Shown here: piece after piece, positions 50,386 to 59,448 of the stretch | Layout: every line of letters starts with the position of its first letter | How positions within the stretch are numbered: the stretch's first letter is position 1 | Assembly: GCF_001592935.1 (NCBI RefSeq) | Contig: NZ_LRDB01000023.1 | Location: 186,001 to 250,000, forward strand | Length of the DNA stretch: 64,000 bases | DNA from: Roseivirga echinicomitans | GTDB lineage: Bacteria > Bacteroidota > Bacteroidia > Cytophagales > Cyclobacteriaceae | Direction: 5' to 3' | Notes under the pieces: model-generated | Database searches by the model: none | What the model saw: the letters and a program-made list of their open reading frames with translations, nothing else | Told to the model about the DNA's origin: nothing | Position numbers and translations under genes: made by a program

Positions 50386-51634
50386 TAGAAATAAACCTTC
50401 CGTTATTAACTATCCCAACCACCTTACCTATCATTTCTTGATTGAAGAACGGAGAAGCTACTGATTTAGACTTATTCGTCCTCCCATTATAACTCCATTT
50501 TACACTTGGTGAGAAAATCGTTAGAGAAGCACCGCCTTCCGAAATGGAGGCTTGATCTATTCCCAAGATCCTTCTTGGAGCTGCTGTAACTCTTTCAATA
50601 CAGTTTTCAGTCTTATTTCCCAAAGCACCGAGTAGGGCGGGGTAAAAAGTTTGAAGCCCAATGATTCCAAAGTCAGCCAAATCAAACTCTAACTGCTTGC
50701 TTTCTTGGTCGTGCGGTTGATGGTCACTTACAATAACATCGATCGTTCCATCTTTCAAACCTTCGATTAGGGCAAGTCTATCCTTTTCGCTTCTGAAAGG
50801 TGGATTCACTTTAAAACTAGTATCGTAATCCATTAAGTTCTCATCAGTGAAAATCAAATGGTGAATCCCAACATCGGCTGTTACATTTAGTCCTTCGGCT
50901 TTGGCCCTTCTAATTCTTTCTACCGCCCCTGCTGAAGAAATCAAACTGAAGTGGATTTTTCCTCCCGCATATTTCAGCAGTTCCAAATCCCTGTCGATCA
51001 TTACTTCCTCCGCCAATTCAGGCATGCCCTTCATTCCTAAGATCGTGCTCACCTGTCCTTCATGCATTGTACCGAAAGCAGTCAGCATTCTGTCCTCAGG
51101 TCGATTGATCAATACTCCATCAAAAGTTTGAAGGTACTGTAAGCTTTTTAAAAGGATGTCCGTATGCCAAATCGGTTCAATACCGTCCGTAAAAGCGGCA
51201 GCACCCGCAGTGTGCAAGTCAATCATTTCCGTAAGCTCCTTGCCTTGGCAACCTAATGTTATCGCAGCAGCAGGATGCAAATTCACATCAGCGCCTTTGT
51301 TCCATTTTAGGTAATAGCTAATGCTGTTTTTATTAGAAGTCACCGGATCGGTGTTGGGCAAAAGCAATACATCGGTAAAGCCACCAGCAGCTGCAGCTGC
51401 AGAACCTGACTCTAAATCTTCTTTGTGTTCTTTTCCTGGATCAGTAAAGTGAGCCCGCATATCGAACCAACCTGGTGAAACCATCAGGTTTTCATGTTCA
51501 ATTACAGTTCCATCGAAACTTATCTGGTTTTCAATTTTTTTAATAACACCATCTTGAATAAGGATGTCCTTGATCAAATTATGATGTGGAGAGGAAGGGT
51601 CGATTACTTTGGCAGCACGGATTAAAATTTCCAT
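50378..51634 (-). CDS. dihydroorotase-like protein, catalytic residues lost
   Basis: A 418-residue amidohydrolase-fold protein of the dihydroorotase family, but probably not an active one. Active class I enzymes have HxH, a bridging Asp, two more histidines and a final Asp. Here the first site is R60-x-H62 (FDMRAHFTDPG), D150 is kept (AFTDG), R178 replaces the next His (LINRPED), L231 replaces the following one (HFSLISS), and D304 is kept (VSDHQPHD). The fold and length are intact, so it is best read as a pseudoenzyme, comparable to non-catalytic PyrC' proteins. No pyrB lies near; it follows BatA by one base and precedes DUF4199. Confidence 0.85.
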   Translation of the reverse strand: MEILIRAAKVIDPSSPHHNLIKDILIQDGVIKKIENQISFDGTVIEHENLMVSPGWFDMRAHFTDPGKEHKEDLESGSAAAAAGGFTDVLLLPNTDPVTSNKNSISYYLKWNKGADVNLHPAAAITLGCQGKELTEMIDLHTAGAAAFTDGIEPIWHTDILLKSLQYLQTFDGVLINRPEDRMLTAFGTMHEGQVSTILGMKGMPELAEEVMIDRDLELLKYAGGKIHFSLISSAGAVERIRRAKAEGLNVTADVGIHHLIFTDENLMDYDTSFKVNPPFRSEKDRLALIEGLKDGTIDVIVSDHQPHDQESKQLEFDLADFGIIGLQTFYPALLGALGNKTENCIERVTAAPRRILGIDQASISEGGASLTIFSPSVKWSYNGRTNKSKSVASPFFNQEMIGKVVGIVNNGRFISND

Positions 51635-51635
51635 A

Positions 51636-53645
51636 TCACAAATATCGGATTAAAATTACTTCCGCAAAAAGAAAAAGAAGTCCAAGCATCAAAGCATATT
51701 TCCAAAGGTTGATTCCTTTTATGCCTGCCGTCAATTCCCGGTTCACTTCTATCCCATCTTCTGCCTGAATTACATTGATATTTTTGGCCAGTGCTATGGT
51801 TTCTAATTCGTCTATACTATGGCGCTCCACAGACGATTCGGCTTTTGACTGATTGAAAGCAATAGTGCCTAATTCCGTTTCTCTCTTCATAATGGTGTAA
51901 TGCCCAGCATTCAATTCATCTTTAGGAATTTCCATGATCAAGTTTTTACCCGAAATACGTTGGTCTGGTGTGATCATACTCTCCCCATCCGATAGTGTTA
52001 TAATATCGTTGGCCGTTAAATTTTCCTCCAACGGATACACCATGGTTTGTTCATCCGTGAGATAATAGAGTTTAGAAAGGTTGACCTTACTGCCCAAAGC
52101 CAGCTTATACATGACGGGCACAAAAAGAGAGTGACTCGGAAAACTCGTAGCCTCAGCACTAAAGTCACTTGAAAAAACATAAGCGTTTCCTAAGGGCAAC
52201 TCCGCCTTAGAAAGGAATTCTCTGCCATTCTTAAAGTTCAACACGCCCAATTCGCTATTGACTAGTCGGTAAGTGATGGAAGCTTCCGGCATAGCGATGG
52301 CCTCGTTCGTGTTTTCAAAAACACCATCAAAAAATGGGTTCTGAAAATTAGGTTGCCCTAAACCCAAACGTTCATCAGAATCAAACCTTATGGTAAGCCC
52401 CAATTGAGAAAAAGTCTGGAAATTACTTTCAGCAGATGGAATGATCAATACCGTCCCATTCTTTTCTAAAAAGGTTTTTAGTGCCGAAATCAGTTGATTA
52501 GAAAAATCAGAAAGCTGATTTAGAATAATAATATCGCTTTGTAGTAATTCATTATTGTCAATGTTATTGGCATTGAAAGCCTGATAATTGAACAGTTCAT
52601 TGTCTGCATAAAGTTGCTCAATAAAGCCATTCGAATCGATGCCTTTCACTTCATGCACAATTACCCTTTCAATATTATTAAGGGTTAAAAAGTATTCGTT
52701 GTCGAATAGAACTTTAGAGTCGTCAAGGGTGACCTTTGCTTTATTGAGTCCAGTGGCGGATTGATCTACCTCAAAAATATGTTCTTTAACTCCATTGGCA
52801 GGCACATTTACCAAAGCAGTACTGGACAGTTGATCGTCAAAGAACAGCCTGACATTTACATCTTCAAAGTCTTCTGTGCCTTCGTTTCTGAGTACTACCT
52901 TGAGGTTATTTTTCATTGCCCCCAACAGAAAGCTATTCTCTAAATAAGCCGTGTCAAAATAGAGATTACTGTTATTCTCACCTTCAATGGGCATTAAATA
53001 ATAGTTACGAAGACTATCACTGGCAATGTTTCTTAACTCATTTTCCTTGTTCTTCTGAAAATCGGAAATCAAATAAACATCTCCGCGGAAGCCACTGGCC
53101 GCAATTCGCGACTGAATTTCATCCATACTTCTTCCTACCCCAGATAATTCCAATTCCGTAAATCTATCCTTAATCGTAGAGGCTGTATAACTAGTATTTA
53201 AAGAATTGCCGTAACCGTTTTCGAGAAATTTAAACTTGGCCGATTCAGGATAAGCATCCACCACACCTGCGGATAAAGAATAAGCACGATCGAAGGCACT
53301 TTGCTGTGAGCTTACAGGCATATCCATACTCAGCGAGTTATCGAGATAGATCAAGACCTCATCAGACAATTCCTGATCATTCGCATTGTTCTTAAAAATG
53401 GGCTGCGCGAAGGAAAAGATCAAGAAGGAGATAAACAAAAGCCTTGAAAGTAAAATCAGCAGTTCCACTGGTTTGCGCTTAGAAGAACTTTCTTCCTTCA
53501 CCTTTTTCAGCAAGGCGATGTTGGAAAACTGCACACGTTTCACCCTTCTGAAATTGAAAAGGTGAATGATTACGGGAATAGCCAAAGCTAAAAGCCCCCA
53601 CAGTACTGCTGGATTGGCAAATGTTAAAACAGTATATATAGTCAA
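51636..53645 (-). CDS. BatA-type membrane protein with von Willebrand-like region
   Basis: A 669-residue protein with a double-helix BatA N-terminus (FANPAVLWGLLALAIPVIIHLFNFRRVKRVQFSN, about 8-41, and LLILLSRLLFISFLIFSFAQPIF at about 61-83) followed by a large domain that begins with LSDEVLIYLDNSLSMDMPVSS, which has the DxSxS shape of a metal-binding von Willebrand A site. A last helix is at about 650-666. These proteins are related to the Bat aerotolerance group but stand alone in many Bacteroidota. It is the first gene of the BatA-dihydroorotase-like-DUF4199-glycosyltransferase series, which appears to be one transcription unit. Confidence 0.88.
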   Translation of the reverse strand: MTIYTVLTFANPAVLWGLLALAIPVIIHLFNFRRVKRVQFSNIALLKKVKEESSSKRKPVELLILLSRLLFISFLIFSFAQPIFKNNANDQELSDEVLIYLDNSLSMDMPVSSQQSAFDRAYSLSAGVVDAYPESAKFKFLENGYGNSLNTSYTASTIKDRFTELELSGVGRSMDEIQSRIAASGFRGDVYLISDFQKNKENELRNIASDSLRNYYLMPIEGENNSNLYFDTAYLENSFLLGAMKNNLKVVLRNEGTEDFEDVNVRLFFDDQLSSTALVNVPANGVKEHIFEVDQSATGLNKAKVTLDDSKVLFDNEYFLTLNNIERVIVHEVKGIDSNGFIEQLYADNELFNYQAFNANNIDNNELLQSDIIILNQLSDFSNQLISALKTFLEKNGTVLIIPSAESNFQTFSQLGLTIRFDSDERLGLGQPNFQNPFFDGVFENTNEAIAMPEASITYRLVNSELGVLNFKNGREFLSKAELPLGNAYVFSSDFSAEATSFPSHSLFVPVMYKLALGSKVNLSKLYYLTDEQTMVYPLEENLTANDIITLSDGESMITPDQRISGKNLIMEIPKDELNAGHYTIMKRETELGTIAFNQSKAESSVERHSIDELETIALAKNINVIQAEDGIEVNRELTAGIKGINLWKYALMLGLLFLFAEVILIRYL

Positions 53646-53810
53646 AGCGGATTTATTATTCTATGGCTTCAAAAACATAACTACGTAAAAATTGATTTGA
53701 ATATGTAGTTCTGCTCAAAATTTATTCGAGTGGTTGCTAATATACAAGTATTGAAGCCTCATTTGGTCTCTTCAGCTGCCCTCTTCTAAAAAAATCTCTA
53801 AGAATTTTTG

Positions 53811-53833
53811 AATACATCGTATTATGATGTATT
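53811..53833. promoter_or_regulatory. PadR-type operator: 8-bp palindrome
   Basis: AATACATC, 7-base spacer, GATGTATT, just ahead of the second PadR gene. A further ATGTATT copy starts at 53842 and coincides with the chosen start codon. The arms cover the most upstream ATG pair (53824, 53827), which supports the later start. Confidence 0.65.
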
Positions 53834-53841
53834 ATTGTTCT

Positions 53842-54183
53842 ATGTATTCAAGAGAATTATTAAAAGGCATACTCAAACCCATTATTCTAAAGCTGCTTTC
53901 CGAAGAAGAAAGAATGTATGGTTACGAGATTGTGCAGAAGGTAAAAGAGAAAACGGAAGGCAGAATCTTAATTAAGGAAGGTTCGCTCTACCCTACACTT
54001 CATGCATTAACAAAGGAAGGCTTCCTTACTACGGAATCCGTATTAGTGGGTAACAGAACCAGAAAGTACTACTCGCTTACCCAGAAAGGAACGGGATTAG
54101 TAGCGCCTGCCATGCAAGAGTTATCCGACTTTCAATCTACGCTGTACTTACTTTTTGGGAAACAAAAACCAGCAGTATCATGA
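53842..54183 (+). CDS. PadR family transcriptional regulator (second)
   Basis: A 113-residue PadR protein from the ATG at 53842; an ATG at 53824 would add six residues (MMYYCS) but lies inside the palindrome. The family pattern is clear: MYSRELLKGILKPIILKLLSEEERMYGYEI at the start (split by sense), IKEGSLYPTLHALTKEGFLTTE for the recognition helix and wing, and RTRKYYSLTQKG. It overlaps the following membrane-protein gene by four bases (ATGA), so the two are coupled. Autoregulation through the palindrome is likely; the signal is unknown. Confidence 0.9.
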   Translation: MYSRELLKGILKPIILKLLSEEERMYGYEIVQKVKEKTEGRILIKEGSLYPTLHALTKEGFLTTESVLVGNRTRKYYSLTQKGTGLVAPAMQELSDFQSTLYLLFGKQKPAVS

Positions 54184-54767
54184 TTAACGCTACACAAACG
54201 CAGCAGATCAGAGGCTACTTGTTACAGCAAGGCTTTACAAACCCCGAGTTAATCGATGATTTAGTAGACCATCTTTCCTGCGAAGTAGAAATACTTATAG
54301 AAGATGGACATATAGACTTTACCGTGGCTTTTTCAAATGCCAAGGAAAAAGTAATGCCCGATTATGCCATTCAGATTGAAAACGACTTAAAATTTTTAAC
54401 CACCAAAAAATATAACACCATGATCAAAAAACTCGCATTTATTGGAGGCTATGCAAGCGTAGTGTGCTTGTGCCTATCTGTTCTTTTTTTCAGTCAGTCT
54501 CTATTGGCTTCAAAAGGTTTTGAGTTCAAAATACAAGCCATACAAGCAGAGTACTACTCCGCCAATCCAGAACTCACTGTAAGCTCTTACGGATTAGAAA
54601 AACAAATAAACACCATTCGACTAGAAAATGCTGTTGAGTCATCCAAGAAGTTTGACCTCGCAGAGACCTTCTTAATTATCTCATTTATCCTTTTTGCAAG
54701 CCTTTACCTACCTTACCAATTCTACAGTAAATATCAACGAAGTGAAGAATCGCTTCAGCAAGCATAA
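54180..54767 (+). CDS. membrane protein coupled to PadR
   Basis: A 195-residue protein with a soluble N-terminal helix bundle (about 1-85; LIDDLVDHLSCEVEILIEDGH is a repeating acidic pattern), a membrane helix at about 88-108 and a second at about 160-178. The extended loop between them would lie in the periplasm. Its genes are commonly paired with PadR regulators in Bacteroidota, and here the start overlaps the PadR stop. It is not one of the DUF1700 proteins by strict motif, though the layout is similar. The role is unknown; an envelope-related output is likely. Confidence 0.75.
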   Translation: MINATQTQQIRGYLLQQGFTNPELIDDLVDHLSCEVEILIEDGHIDFTVAFSNAKEKVMPDYAIQIENDLKFLTTKKYNTMIKKLAFIGGYASVVCLCLSVLFFSQSLLASKGFEFKIQAIQAEYYSANPELTVSSYGLEKQINTIRLENAVESSKKFDLAETFLIISFILFASLYLPYQFYSKYQRSEESLQQA

Positions 54768-54806
54768 AAAAACGCCTCGCTACTTTTTGTAACGAGGCGT
54801 TTGTAT
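54768..54806. terminator. terminator between PadR-membrane unit and gcvP
   Basis: AAACGCCTCG (54770-54779) pairs with CGAGGCGTTT (54793-54802); a further three pairs continue past one mismatch to a T5 loop. It serves the plus-strand PadR unit and the converging gcvP. Confidence 0.85.
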
Positions 54807-54825
54807 TTTGAGTCAAGGCTATGGC

Positions 54826-57729
54826 TTATACCACAGCTTCTTCTGGAGCGTAATCAGAGACTGGAATACAGCTACACATCAAGTTTCTATCGCCATAAGC
54901 AGAATCGATGCGGGCGACAGTTGGCCAGAACTTCGCTTCTTTCACGTATTCAGCAGGATAAACTGCTTTTTCACGTGAGTAAGGCTTTTCCCATTGACCT
55001 TCCAATACCATTGCTTGTGTATGTGGAGAGTTGATAAGCACGTTATCCGCTTCGTCAGCAATGCCATCAATCACTTCTTGGATTTCCTGACGAATGCTCA
55101 ACATGGCTTCGCAGAAACGATCCAATTCTACTTTTGATTCTGACTCGGTTGGCTCAATCATCAAAGTACCTGCCACTGGGAAGGATACCGTTGGTGCGTG
55201 GAAACCATAATCCATCAAACGTTTGGCTATATCGCCTACTTCAATATTATGGGCTTTGAAATCACGGCAATCCACAATCATTTCGTGTGCGCAACGTCCT
55301 TTAGAACCAGCATATAGAATTTTAAATTCTTTCTCAAGAATAGCCTTAATATAATTTGCATTCAAGATTGCTAATTTGGTCGCATTTGTCAATCCTTCAG
55401 CACCCATCATGGCGATGTAAGCGTAAGAGATTGTTAAAATACTTGCGCTACCCCAAGGGGCTGCTGAAATCGCAGTGATTGCATTCTCTCCACCGCTTTC
55501 CACTACAGGACTACCCGGCAAGAACGGTGCAAGGTGTGACCTCACTCCGATTGGGCCCATACCAGGTCCACCACCACCGTGAGGAATACAGAAGGTTTTA
55601 TGCAAATTCAAGTGACAAACGTCTGCCCCAATAAGTCCAGGGCTGGTTAAGCCCACCTGAGCATTCATGTTGGCTCCATCCATATAGACTTGACCACCAT
55701 TGAGATGGATAATCTGACAAATGTCTTTGATACTTTCTTCAAACACACCGTGGGTTGAAGGGTAAGTTACCATTAAGCAAGCCAGCTCATTACTATTTTG
55801 CTCAACCTTAAGTTTCAGGTCTTCTACATCAATATTTCCACGCTCATCGCAAGCTACCAATACCACTTTCATCCCCGCCATAACCGCAGATGCTGGGTTA
55901 GTGCCGTGAGCTGAAGTTGGGATAATAGCCACATTACGCTGCATATCTCCTCTGCTTTCGTGATAGGCTCTGATCACCATAAGGCCAGCGTATTCTCCTT
56001 GTGCACCAGAGTTTGGTTGTAAAGAAACATCGTCAAAGCCAGTGATTTCAGAAAGCCAATCCACTAAATCGTTGAAGAGCATTTGGTATCCTTTAGTTTG
56101 ATCTAAAGGAGCAAAAGGGTGAATACCACCGAATTCAGGCCAAGTTACTGGTACCATTTCGGCTGTGGCGTTCAATTTCATTGTACAAGAACCGAGAGAA
56201 ATCATGGAATGCACCAATGACAAATCTTTGTTCTCAAGTTTCTTAATATATCGAAGCATTTCGTGTTCAGAGTGGTACTGATTAAACACTGGGTGTGTCA
56301 TAAAATCAGAAGTACGCTCTAAATCTTTTGGAAGTTCAACTTCCAAGCCAGCTGCTTCGCTGTCTAAATCAAATTTCACTACCTGACCACTTGCCTCGGC
56401 AAATACATCGAGGATCAATTGAATATCATCTACTCTGGTAGTTTCATCCACAGAAATACCAATATCTCCATTTTCGAAGTATCTGAAGTTGATTTCGTTT
56501 ACTTGGGCAATAGTTCTGATTTTATCCGAAACAGAAGATTCTGCCTCTATTCTTAAGGTATCGAAATAAGCTTCGTTCAATTGTTTGAAATCAAGCGAGT
56601 TCAAACCTTTCTCTAACAGCTGCGCGAAGCCATGAATTTTAAGAGAGATATGCTTAATTCCTTTTGAGCCGTGGTATACACCGTACATACCGGCCATTAC
56701 ACCAAGTAACACCTGTGCGGTACAAATATTAGAAGTTGCTTTTTCTCTTCTAATATGTTGCTCACGGGTTTGAAGTGCCATTCTATAGGCTTTGTTGCCT
56801 TGGCTATCGATAGAAACTCCAATAATTCTACCTGGAATTTGACGTTTAAATTCGTCTTTTGTGGCAAAATATGCAGCATGTGGCCCGCCATACCCCATTG
56901 GCACACCAAACCTTTGTGTAGTACCAACCACAGCATCAGCTCCCATTTCTCCTGGAGGTGTTAGAAGCGCTAGAGACATTAAGTCGGCAGCAGCAGTTAC
57001 AAATACGTTATTTGCGTGGGCTGTTTCAGTAAATTTCTTGAGGTTTCTTACACTACCATCACCTGCTGGATATTGGTAAAGCACACCGTATAAGTCTTCG
57101 TTGGTTAAATCAAGCTCTTCGATTTTACCAATCACTAAATTGATCCCGACAGGAATTGAACGTGTCTTTAACAGGTCAATCGTTTGAGGAAAAGTATTTT
57201 CGTCAACAAAGAAAGTATGGGCGTTTTTCTTTTCCTTCTTTTTCAAGCCTGAAAACATGAACATGGCTTCAGCTGCTGCAGTAGCTTCATCTAACAACGA
57301 AGCATTGGCGATTGCCATTCCAGTAAGGTCCATTACCATGGTCTGGAAGTTGATCAAGGCTTCTAGTCTACCTTGAGAGATTTCAGCTTGGTAAGGCGTG
57401 TAAGCAGTATACCATCCTGGGTTTTCTAGAATATTTCTTTGGATTACACCCGGAACGATCGTGTCATAATAGCCCATCCCGATATAGGACTTAAAGAGTT
57501 TATTATGGCCAGCAATCTGTCTCAAATCCTTCAAAAACTGAAACTCTGACTTAGGATGAGGAAGGTTCAATGGTTCTTTCATTCTAATCCCCGCAGGCAC
57601 TGTTTCATCGATTAACGCATCAATACTTGGTAAACCGATTACCTTAAGCATTTCCGCCACATCTTGCTGATCAGGGCCGTTGTGTCGATCTTCAAATTTT
57701 TGGGTTTTCCTTAAATCAATCTTAGTCAT
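54826..57729 (-). CDS. gcvP: glycine dehydrogenase (decarboxylating), P protein
   Basis: The P protein of the glycine cleavage system, about 967 residues, which decarboxylates glycine and loads the aminomethyl group onto the H protein lipoyl arm. The N-terminus [19 protein letters not shown] fits the family. The PLP-binding lysine is in [15 protein letters not shown] (about residue 710), next to [12 protein letters not shown] and PWGSASI. It is the fused form, with both halves in one chain. I chose the ATG at 57729; a GTG at 57777 would lie before the mapped -7 element. gcvT and gcvH are not nearby. Confidence 0.96.
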   Translation of the reverse strand: MTKIDLRKTQKFEDRHNGPDQQDVAEMLKVIGLPSIDALIDETVPAGIRMKEPLNLPHPKSEFQFLKDLRQIAGHNKLFKSYIGMGYYDTIVPGVIQRNILENPGWYTAYTPYQAEISQGRLEALINFQTMVMDLTGMAIANASLLDEATAAAEAMFMFSGLKKKEKKNAHTFFVDENTFPQTIDLLKTRSIPVGINLVIGKIEELDLTNEDLYGVLYQYPAGDGSVRNLKKFTETAHANNVFVTAAADLMSLALLTPPGEMGADAVVGTTQRFGVPMGYGGPHAAYFATKDEFKRQIPGRIIGVSIDSQGNKAYRMALQTREQHIRREKATSNICTAQVLLGVMAGMYGVYHGSKGIKHISLKIHGFAQLLEKGLNSLDFKQLNEAYFDTLRIEAESSVSDKIRTIAQVNEINFRYFENGDIGISVDETTRVDDIQLILDVFAEASGQVVKFDLDSEAAGLEVELPKDLERTSDFMTHPVFNQYHSEHEMLRYIKKLENKDLSLVHSMISLGSCTMKLNATAEMVPVTWPEFGGIHPFAPLDQTKGYQMLFNDLVDWLSEITGFDDVSLQPNSGAQGEYAGLMVIRAYHESRGDMQRNVAIIPTSAHGTNPASAVMAGMKVVLVACDERGNIDVEDLKLKVEQNSNELACLMVTYPSTHGVFEESIKDICQIIHLNGGQVYMDGANMNAQVGLTSPGLIGADVCHLNLHKTFCIPHGGGGPGMGPIGVRSHLAPFLPGSPVVESGGENAITAISAAPWGSASILTISYAYIAMMGAEGLTNATKLAILNANYIKAILEKEFKILYAGSKGRCAHEMIVDCRDFKAHNIEVGDIAKRLMDYGFHAPTVSFPVAGTLMIEPTESESKVELDRFCEAMLSIRQEIQEVIDGIADEADNVLINSPHTQAMVLEGQWEKPYSREKAVYPAEYVKEAKFWPTVARIDSAYGDRNLMCSCIPVSDYAPEEAVV

Positions 57730-57776
57730 ATCCAGTATTCCAATAAGGTGTAAAATCTTGCTTCTGAAAAGAAGCA

Positions 57777-57784
57777 CAAATGTA
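57777..57784 (-). promoter_or_regulatory. -7 element of gcvP
   Basis: TACATTTG on the minus strand, 47 bases before the chosen ATG, matches TAnnTTTG. A -33 TTG is not evident. Confidence 0.55.
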
Positions 57785-57870
57785 AGAGACTATGTGTGAA
57801 AATCCTTAAAGAGGAGCTAAAAAAGAATACCATTTGAGTAACAGTTCAGCCGTACTTTTAAATAATTTTC

Positions 57871-57878
57871 TAGCTTTG
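57871..57878 (+). promoter_or_regulatory. -7 element of the M28 peptidase gene
   Basis: TAGCTTTG, 39 bases before the ATG, matches TAnnTTTG; no clear -33 TTG. Confidence 0.5.
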
Positions 57879-57917
57879 GTGAATTAATAAAACTGCAACA
57901 TTAAACAATACATTTCA

Positions 57918-59396
57918 ATGAGGAGATTATTAACACTTTCGGTGGTGGTCTGCTTGTTTTCACAAGGCTTAGTGGCTCAAGATAAAACTGCCATGAAGTA
58001 CGGGAATACAATCACTCCACAAGACATGAAGGCGAAACTTAGCGTTTTGGCTTCAGATGAGTTTATGGGTAGAGAAACCGGGACAGAAGGCCAGAAAATG
58101 GCTTCGAGATTCCTAGAGGATTTCTACAAAAAAATTGGTTTGGTAGGGCCTGTAAATGGCACTTACCGTCAGAAATTCAGCATGTACCAGTCAGATTGGT
58201 CTGATGTTTACGTGAAGGTAAAAGGCAAAAAGAAAATGAATGGTAAAGACTTCATTTTCGCGGGCAATGCCAACATGGACAAAGAGATGAAATTGACGAC
58301 AGTTTATATTGGTGATGGTTCGGCTATTTCTGGAATGGACATTAAAGACAAAGGTGTTATTGTAACTGGAAGCTCTAGAGAAGTTCAAAGAAGCCTAATC
58401 GAAGCTGGTGTGAAAGCTATTTTTGTAGCTAGTGCTGATGATGAGCAGTTCATGCAAACTTTGCCTCGTCAGGCTTCTTTCAGAATGAAAGGAAGACTTC
58501 GTTCTAATAAAGAAAACACTGGTAACGAGAGCATCGTATTCAACATCACTAAAGAAATGGCTGCTGATCTTTTAGGGTCAACTCCTGCTAAATTAGATGC
58601 TGCTGCTAGCGCCCCTTCTTCAATCAAAGAGAAAAGCGTAAGCTTTCAAGTGAAAGAAAAACTTGCTGAGATCTCTACCGAAAACATGATGGCTTACTTA
58701 GAAGGCACTGACCTGAAAGATGAAGTTATTGTGATCTCTTCTCACTATGATCACATTGGTCAGAATGAAGATGGTTCAGTAATCAACAATGGTGCTGATG
58801 ATGATGGCAGTGGAACTACTGGCGTAATGGAGCTTGCTGAAGCTTTCGCTCAAGCAGCTAAAGAAGGTAACAGGCCACGTAGAAGCATTCTTTTCTTAAA
58901 TGTAACAGGTGAAGAAAAAGGGCTTTTGGGATCAGCTTATTATGCTGACAACCCAATTTTTCCAATTGAAAACACGGTTACCAACTTAAACATTGACATG
59001 ATTGGTCGTGTAGACCCTGAGCATGAAAATGACAGAAATTACGTTTATGCAATTGGTTCAGAAAAGCTTTCTAGCCACTTAAAGGTAATCTCTGAGTATG
59101 CTAACATTACTTACACTGGCTTAAACTTAGATTATAGATTTGATGATCCAGCTGATACAAACCGTTTCTACTACAGATCTGATCACTACAACTTTGCTAA
59201 GAAAGGTATTCCAATCATTTTCTACTTCAACGGAGTTCACGCTGATTATCACAGACCAACGGACACTGTTGATAAAATAGAATTTGACGTAATGGCTCAA
59301 AGAGGTCAGTTGGTATTTTATACCGCTTGGATCTTGGCGAACCGCGATCAAAGAGTACCAGTTGATAGAACTGATGACATGTCTTACGATCGTTAA
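57918..59396 (+). CDS. exported M28-family metallopeptidase
   Basis: A 492-residue aminopeptidase of family M28. The signal peptide (about 1-21, ending GLVAQ) targets it outside the cytoplasm. A PA-like insert is possible at about 95-250. The two-zinc site is visible: SSHYDHIG (His near 276), GADDDGSGTTG (Asp near 295), TGEEKGLLGS (Glu near 331), NLNIDMIGR, and the late His in FYFNGVHADYHRPTDT. Length and order match bacterial M28 aminopeptidases. It is a single gene, with its own -7 element and a strong terminator with a UUCG loop. Confidence 0.93.
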   Translation: MRRLLTLSVVVCLFSQGLVAQDKTAMKYGNTITPQDMKAKLSVLASDEFMGRETGTEGQKMASRFLEDFYKKIGLVGPVNGTYRQKFSMYQSDWSDVYVKVKGKKKMNGKDFIFAGNANMDKEMKLTTVYIGDGSAISGMDIKDKGVIVTGSSREVQRSLIEAGVKAIFVASADDEQFMQTLPRQASFRMKGRLRSNKENTGNESIVFNITKEMAADLLGSTPAKLDAAASAPSSIKEKSVSFQVKEKLAEISTENMMAYLEGTDLKDEVIVISSHYDHIGQNEDGSVINNGADDDGSGTTGVMELAEAFAQAAKEGNRPRRSILFLNVTGEEKGLLGSAYYADNPIFPIENTVTNLNIDMIGRVDPEHENDRNYVYAIGSEKLSSHLKVISEYANITYTGLNLDYRFDDPADTNRFYYRSDHYNFAKKGIPIIFYFNGVHADYHRPTDTVDKIEFDVMAQRGQLVFYTAWILANRDQRVPVDRTDDMSYDR

Positions 59397-59417
59397 AATC
59401 TTTTTGAGAAAAATTTG

Positions 59418-59448
59418 AAAAGGGTTACTTTCGAGTAACCCTTTTTTT
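59418..59448 (+). terminator. intrinsic terminator with UUCG loop
   Basis: AAAAGGGTTACT, loop TTCG, AGTAACCCTTTT, then more T to 59448. The start codon of the next gene begins at 59449, at the very end of the T-tract. Confidence 0.9.

Noticed and set aside
54801-55034. Plus-strand open frame inside the gcvP 3' end
   Set aside because: It lies antisense to a strong gene with a complete family match and has no family motif of its own; such frames recur across the window and were all treated as shadows.
57730-57917. Possible glycine riboswitch ahead of gcvP
   Set aside because: The leader from the -7 element to the ATG is only about 45 bases, too short for a glycine aptamer, and no matching structure is seen.
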